Positions 6,774-9,659 of a DNA stretch of 9,659 nt are shown piece after piece. Source of the DNA: Stagnihabitans sp038231775 (GTDB lineage: Bacteria; Pseudomonadota; Alphaproteobacteria; Rhodobacterales; Rhodobacteraceae); the NCBI GenBank assembly GCA_038231775.1, contig JBBRKS010000152.1:1-9659 (forward strand). Reading direction: 5' to 3'. The position numbers were made by a program, and so were the translations under genes. Each line of letters begins with the position of its first letter. The first letter of the stretch is position 1. The notes beneath the pieces are model-generated. The model saw only the letters and a program-made list of their open reading frames with translations. It was not told the origin of the DNA and did not search any database.

Positions 6774-8132
6774 CTAGAACCGCGATTTGACTGACAGGCC
6801 AAGCCCCAAAGTCTGCGTGTCATACAATGCGACGTTGCTGGTATTGCGTGCCAGTTCCAACGACAGCACCGGGGTAAAGCCCAGATAGCTCAACCGGTCC
6901 ACTGACGCGGTCAGCCGGGCAGTCCAGCGCAGATCCTGTCGCCCATCGGCGGTGTAAGGCGAGGCTGCATAGTTTGCCCCGCGCAGCGACACCGACCCGC
7001 TCAGATCAAAGCCCTTAACTGAGGTGTTCGCCTGCCAGCCCAGCGACAGCGTCGCCTCGGCATGATCGACCCCTATGTCGTCTGACAGCACCCGCGAAAC
7101 CGACACACCGCCTTGCCAGTGATCGCCCTTTGGCCCTGCGGTTGCCAACACCGCCGAAACCTCTGCCTCGGTCGAGGATGACAGGGCATGATCCAGCCGC
7201 ACCTGCCGGGTCAGGCTGGCGGAAAAGTCGCCGGACAGCGTGCCAACCGGGCGTTGCAGTTCGGCCCGCAACGCCACGCTGTTGGACAGGTCAGCCCCGC
7301 CATACCAGGTGTGCCCCGCCGACACCTCACCGGTCACAAGGCCAAACCCCAAGGCCACCTTGCGCTGTAACCCCAGTTCCACATGCCCCAGCGCATAGTC
7401 GCCGTTGCGCGCATTTGGTGCCTGATCACGCGCGGAGGACGACAAGACCACGCCCTGTTCAGATGCCGCAAACGTCAATGATGTCTGCACGGTGGGTGTG
7501 GCTGCCAGCTTGTAGGCGCCCTGCACCCCCAACCCCCAGGCCAGACCAGACAGCGCCAAGGCATCGCCGGACAAAACGAAGGGTATCCCATGATATTCAA
7601 AAAGCGGATCACGCGCCCCGCCGTTCACGTTGTCCGACGGACGCAAGGTGGCATCAAACTGCAGGCTCAACGGGTTTTGCTGGCGGACATAATTGAAATC
7701 CTGCAGCGCCTGCGCTTTGGCTCCGTCGTTCGGGGCGTTCTGCACCGCCTGACGCAGCCAGAATTGCGCCGCACCCCGGTGGCCCTGCAAGGACAGCGCC
7801 TGTGCGACGGCGGTGGCCGCCACGTAACGCCCGCCCGGGTCCTTGGCCGCAGCCCAGGCCGCGCGCGCCGCAGCCTCGCTTTCGGGCAACCGGCGCAACA
7901 CCCGCAACGCCTGTGCGCGCAGCACCAAAGCGGCAGAATCGCCCGCATCGCGCTGCAACAGCGCCTCGGCAATCGACAGCGCCTGATCGGCATAGCCCTT
8001 GGTCAGCGCCTCCATGCCAAAGGCGCGCATCTGGGACGCAGTCAGAACTGCAGGCCGGGCCTCTGCCGTGTCAACCCATAGTCCAAAACACAGCACGGCC
8101 AAAAGCCGCGCTGCGGTCTGGCTGTGCATCAC
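6774..8132 (-). CDS. Slam-family outer-membrane lipoprotein translocon (TPR plus DUF560-type beta-barrel)
   Basis: Slam proteins move certain lipoproteins across the outer membrane to the cell surface (type XI secretion). Residues 2-26 look like a Sec signal peptide ending in AEA-RP. Residues about 30-155 are Ala/Leu-rich and helical, with TPR-like repeats (EALTKGYADQALSIAEALLQRD, then LRAQALRVLRRLPESEAAARAAW). From about 155 the sequence changes to alternating beta-strand pattern: LQFDATLRPSDNVNGGA is the characteristic barrel entry with its 'sNvN' motif, and the end, LELARNTSNVALYDTQ to the terminal SRF, carries the 'rN-SN-alYd' segment and a C-terminal Phe typical of outer-membrane barrels. 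The mature protein has no cysteine. The length of 452 is close to known Slams. The start is ambiguous: GTG at 8132 or ATG at 8129, both touching the lipoprotein stop. Family assignment is by remembered pattern, not by a search. Confidence 0.85.
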   Translation of the reverse strand: MMHSQTAARLLAVLCFGLWVDTAEARPAVLTASQMRAFGMEALTKGYADQALSIAEALLQRDAGDSAALVLRAQALRVLRRLPESEAAARAAWAAAKDPGGRYVAATAVAQALSLQGHRGAAQFWLRQAVQNAPNDGAKAQALQDFNYVRQQNPLSLQFDATLRPSDNVNGGARDPLFEYHGIPFVLSGDALALSGLAWGLGVQGAYKLAATPTVQTSLTFAASEQGVVLSSSARDQAPNARNGDYALGHVELGLQRKVALGFGLVTGEVSAGHTWYGGADLSNSVALRAELQRPVGTLSGDFSASLTRQVRLDHALSSSTEAEVSAVLATAGPKGDHWQGGVSVSRVLSDDIGVDHAEATLSLGWQANTSVKGFDLSGSVSLRGANYAASPYTADGRQDLRWTARLTASVDRLSYLGFTPVLSLELARNTSNVALYDTQTLGLGLSVKSRF

Positions 8133-9157
8133 GGGACCGGACGGTACAGGATAAATCCGCCGGTTTCCCGCGTGGTGATGGAATTGACCTGCGAGTTGAC
8201 AACGATCACACCGGCCACCTCGTCAGTGCCCGACAGAACGGCATAGTACTTGCCGGATTCCAGAACAGTGGCCTTGCCGGAAATCACCAGCTTGCTGCTC
8301 AGTTGGCCCTGCGCCTCGCCGTTGTTGTCCAGCACACCGGGGCCGACGTCAAACGTCAGCGTCGGCAGATCGGTCAGCGGAGTGTCCTGCGTCGTATGAT
8401 CGGCGTTGATCGCGTCAATCACGTTCTGCGTCACGTTGTTGCCGTCCAGATCAAAGATCTGCCGGTTGGACACATAGCCCTGAATGCCAGCACCGTTGCC
8501 GGTCTTCGATTTGCTTGGGTTGAAGTCGGCAAAGTCGATGTCCATCTGCATGTCGCCGGTCGTATACTGCAACCCGCCCGCGCCATTGGTGTCTCGCAAT
8601 CCCGCATAGGTGCCCTGATACTGCGCCTGACCAGAGGTTGGCAGAGCGCCCGGCCCTTGAGTCCTGCTGAAGATAAAGCCGCCAAAGCCGTAGTTTGCGT
8701 AAGCTCCGGTCCGCACGATGGCGTATTGTGTCCGCCCGGTGGTCGAAACACCGTACAGGGCGCGGTAGGAAAACTGGTCGATCAGCGCCCCGGTCAGATT
8801 ATCCGCATAGGTGCTGTCGGCTTTGTAGACCTGCGCTGGCCCCACGGTCGGCACCACGTCGTCGCGCTGGTACACATTGCCGCCGTCAAACGCCAACCCG
8901 TCCACGGTGAAGGTGTCGGCCCCCGCGTCATAGGTGAACCCTTCGGCATAGCCGTTGCCAGTCACCGCAGCACCGCCCGGCCCCTTGTTCACATTCTCAG
9001 TCCGCTTGACGGCCCCACCGGGCGTTGGGCTTGTCGTGCCCGGCAGTTCGGACACCGATTTGTTGGACGTCCCACCGCCGCCTGTATCCCCGGCATAGGG
9101 GTTCCCGCAGCCTGCCAGCAAAAGCAGCGCCACCACTGAAGTCCGTACTGCCGACAT
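8129..9157 (-). CDS. TbpB-like surface lipoprotein, predicted Slam substrate
   Basis: The protein has 342 residues. The N-terminus MSAVRTSVVALLLLAGC has a clear lipobox (LAGC, Cys17), so it should be diacylated and held in a membrane; residue +2 is Gly, which does not signal inner-membrane retention. A flexible Gly/Thr/Pro-rich linker runs from about 18 to 65. The rest is rich in Gly, Tyr, Thr and beta-strand patterns, including FGGFIFSR (158-165), GQAQYQGTYAG (176-186), the stretch MQMDIDFADFN and, at the C-terminus, a strand pair with DEVAGVIVV and ETGGFILYR. This resembles the small eight-stranded barrel of the TbpB/HpuA/fHbp type, where the motifs A-x-Y-x-G and a final G-F are common. Cys17 is the only cysteine. 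The stop overlaps the Slam gene. The ligand is unknown. The start ATG has GAGG 4 bases upstream. Confidence 0.82.
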   Translation of the reverse strand: MSAVRTSVVALLLLAGCGNPYAGDTGGGGTSNKSVSELPGTTSPTPGGAVKRTENVNKGPGGAAVTGNGYAEGFTYDAGADTFTVDGLAFDGGNVYQRDDVVPTVGPAQVYKADSTYADNLTGALIDQFSYRALYGVSTTGRTQYAIVRTGAYANYGFGGFIFSRTQGPGALPTSGQAQYQGTYAGLRDTNGAGGLQYTTGDMQMDIDFADFNPSKSKTGNGAGIQGYVSNRQIFDLDGNNVTQNVIDAINADHTTQDTPLTDLPTLTFDVGPGVLDNNGEAQGQLSSKLVISGKATVLESGKYYAVLSGTDEVAGVIVVNSQVNSITTRETGGFILYRPVP

Positions 9158-9190
9158 AATGCCTCACATGTTTCTTTTGATTTTGCAGGC

Positions 9191-9219
9191 ACTTTGCCCA
9201 AATCGTACTGAAAGATCAA
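9191..9219 (-). promoter_or_regulatory. Weak candidate promoter for the lipoprotein-Slam genes
   Basis: On the - strand, TTGATC (complement of 9214-9219) and CAAAGT (complement of 9191-9196) are separated by 17 bases, upstream of the lipoprotein ATG. The match to the sigma-70 consensus is 4 of 6 and 3 of 6, so this is only a suggestion. The whole gap between the divergent lipoprotein and thyX starts (9158-9333) must hold both promoters. I saw no convincing Fur, Irr or RirA operator in it and no clear promoter for thyX. Confidence 0.25.
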
Positions 9220-9333
9220 ATCCCGATCCACATTGCCGCAAATCCGCCTGACCCTGATGCAGCGCCGCACCACTGGCCTTGCCCCCCATCTCCGCACTAT
9301 CCTGTCCGCGACTCAGTCCTGAAAGGCCCGCCC

Positions 9334-9659
9334 ATGCCGCTGTCCCCCGACCAGATCGCCGAAATCGAGGCCGCCCGCGCCACCCCCCGCCTGACCCTGC
9401 GCGCTGTAAGGGATGGGATCGAGGCGCATCTGTACACAGCCATCCCGGTTCTGGACCACGGCCTGATCCGCGTCATCGACTATATGGGTGACGACGCGGC
9501 CATCGTGCAGGCCGCCCGCGTCAGCTACGGTGCTGGCACCAAACATGTCAGCAACGACGAGGGCCTGATCCGCTATCTGATGCGCCACTGGCATTCCACC
9601 CCGTTTGAGATGTGTGAGATCAAGCTGCACGTCAAACTGCCGGTCTTTGTCGCCCGCCA
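9334..9659 (+). CDS. thyX: Flavin-dependent thymidylate synthase ThyX, N-terminal part (3' end outside window)
   Basis: ThyX makes dTMP from dUMP using methylenetetrahydrofolate and reduced FAD, replacing the classical ThyA. The visible 108 residues include VLDHGLIRVIDYMGDDAAIV, RVSYGAGTKHVSNDEGLIRY, and LMRHWHSTPFEMCEIKLH, which are strongly typical of alphaproteobacterial ThyX. The window ends just after FVAR, a few residues before the expected RHRxxS signature, so that motif cannot be checked. The start ATG has GAAAGG (9321-9326) 7 bases upstream, a good ribosome binding site. The gene is divergent from the lipoprotein gene, with a 176-base gap between them. The family normally has roughly twice to three times this length, so most of the gene lies outside. 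Confidence 0.93.
   Translation, partial: MPLSPDQIAEIEAARATPRLTLRAVRDGIEAHLYTAIPVLDHGLIRVIDYMGDDAAIVQAARVSYGAGTKHVSNDEGLIRYLMRHWHSTPFEMCEIKLHVKLPVFVAR

Noticed and set aside
6207..6794. A 195-codon + strand open frame over gloA and the gap before it
   Set aside because: The opposite strand encodes a glyoxalase with all four metal ligands; the + strand product shows no family features.
8085..8132. Slam N-terminus as a lipoprotein signal (AVLC near residue 15)
   Set aside because: The residue before the Cys is Leu, not Gly, Ala or Ser, so it is not a lipobox. A Sec signal peptide cut after AEA fits better.
7802..9139. A 445-codon open frame on the + strand across the lipoprotein and Slam genes
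   Set aside because: Its translation is Arg/Pro/Ala-rich with no recognisable domain, whereas the opposite strand has a lipobox protein and a Slam. It is a shadow frame caused by high GC.
9158..9333. Fur, Irr or RirA operator upstream of the lipoprotein gene
   Set aside because: I looked because related lipoproteins serve iron uptake. TGA-N9-TCC at 9209-9223 is a near miss to an iron-rhodo box, but no site matches well enough to call.

Overview
The window comes from a high-GC alphaproteobacterium, most likely of the Rhodobacteraceae (Roseobacter/Rhodobacter type). The basis is the protein sequences: FtsL with an 'EWAYLNRPDRLRDL' segment, a ThyX N-terminal region of the alphaproteobacterial type, and a division and cell-wall (dcw) gene order of ftsL-ftsI-murE-murF-mraY. 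The genus cannot be named from the sequence alone.

Region 1 (about 1-6153, + strand) is the front half of a dcw cluster. It holds the 3' end of ftsL, then complete ftsI, murE, murF and mraY. The genes overlap by 4 bases (ATGA) or lie 0-7 bases apart, so they look like one translationally coupled operon. Together they give a divisome scaffold (FtsL), the septal transpeptidase (FtsI), the ligases that add meso-diaminopimelate and D-Ala-D-Ala to the UDP-MurNAc peptide (MurE, MurF), and the transferase that loads the product onto undecaprenyl phosphate to make lipid I (MraY). All the catalytic motifs I looked for are intact.

Region 2 (6154-6287) is a short convergent gap. It has a perfect 12-bp hairpin, probably the operon's terminator, followed by an AT-rich 8-bp palindrome that may belong to a dispersed intergenic repeat. 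The usual next dcw gene, murD, does not follow.

Region 3 (6288-9157, - strand) reads, in transcription order: a TbpB-like surface lipoprotein, a Slam-family outer-membrane translocon (TPR domain plus beta-barrel, DUF560 type), and a glyoxalase I. The lipoprotein and Slam genes overlap and form a substrate/translocon pair of the type XI secretion (Slam) kind. This pair is the most interesting content of the window: the cargo has a single small barrel, its ligand is unknown, and no TonB-dependent receptor lies beside it.

Region 4 (9334-9659, + strand) is the 5' part of thyX, flavin-dependent thymidylate synthase, running off the end of the window and divergent from the lipoprotein gene.
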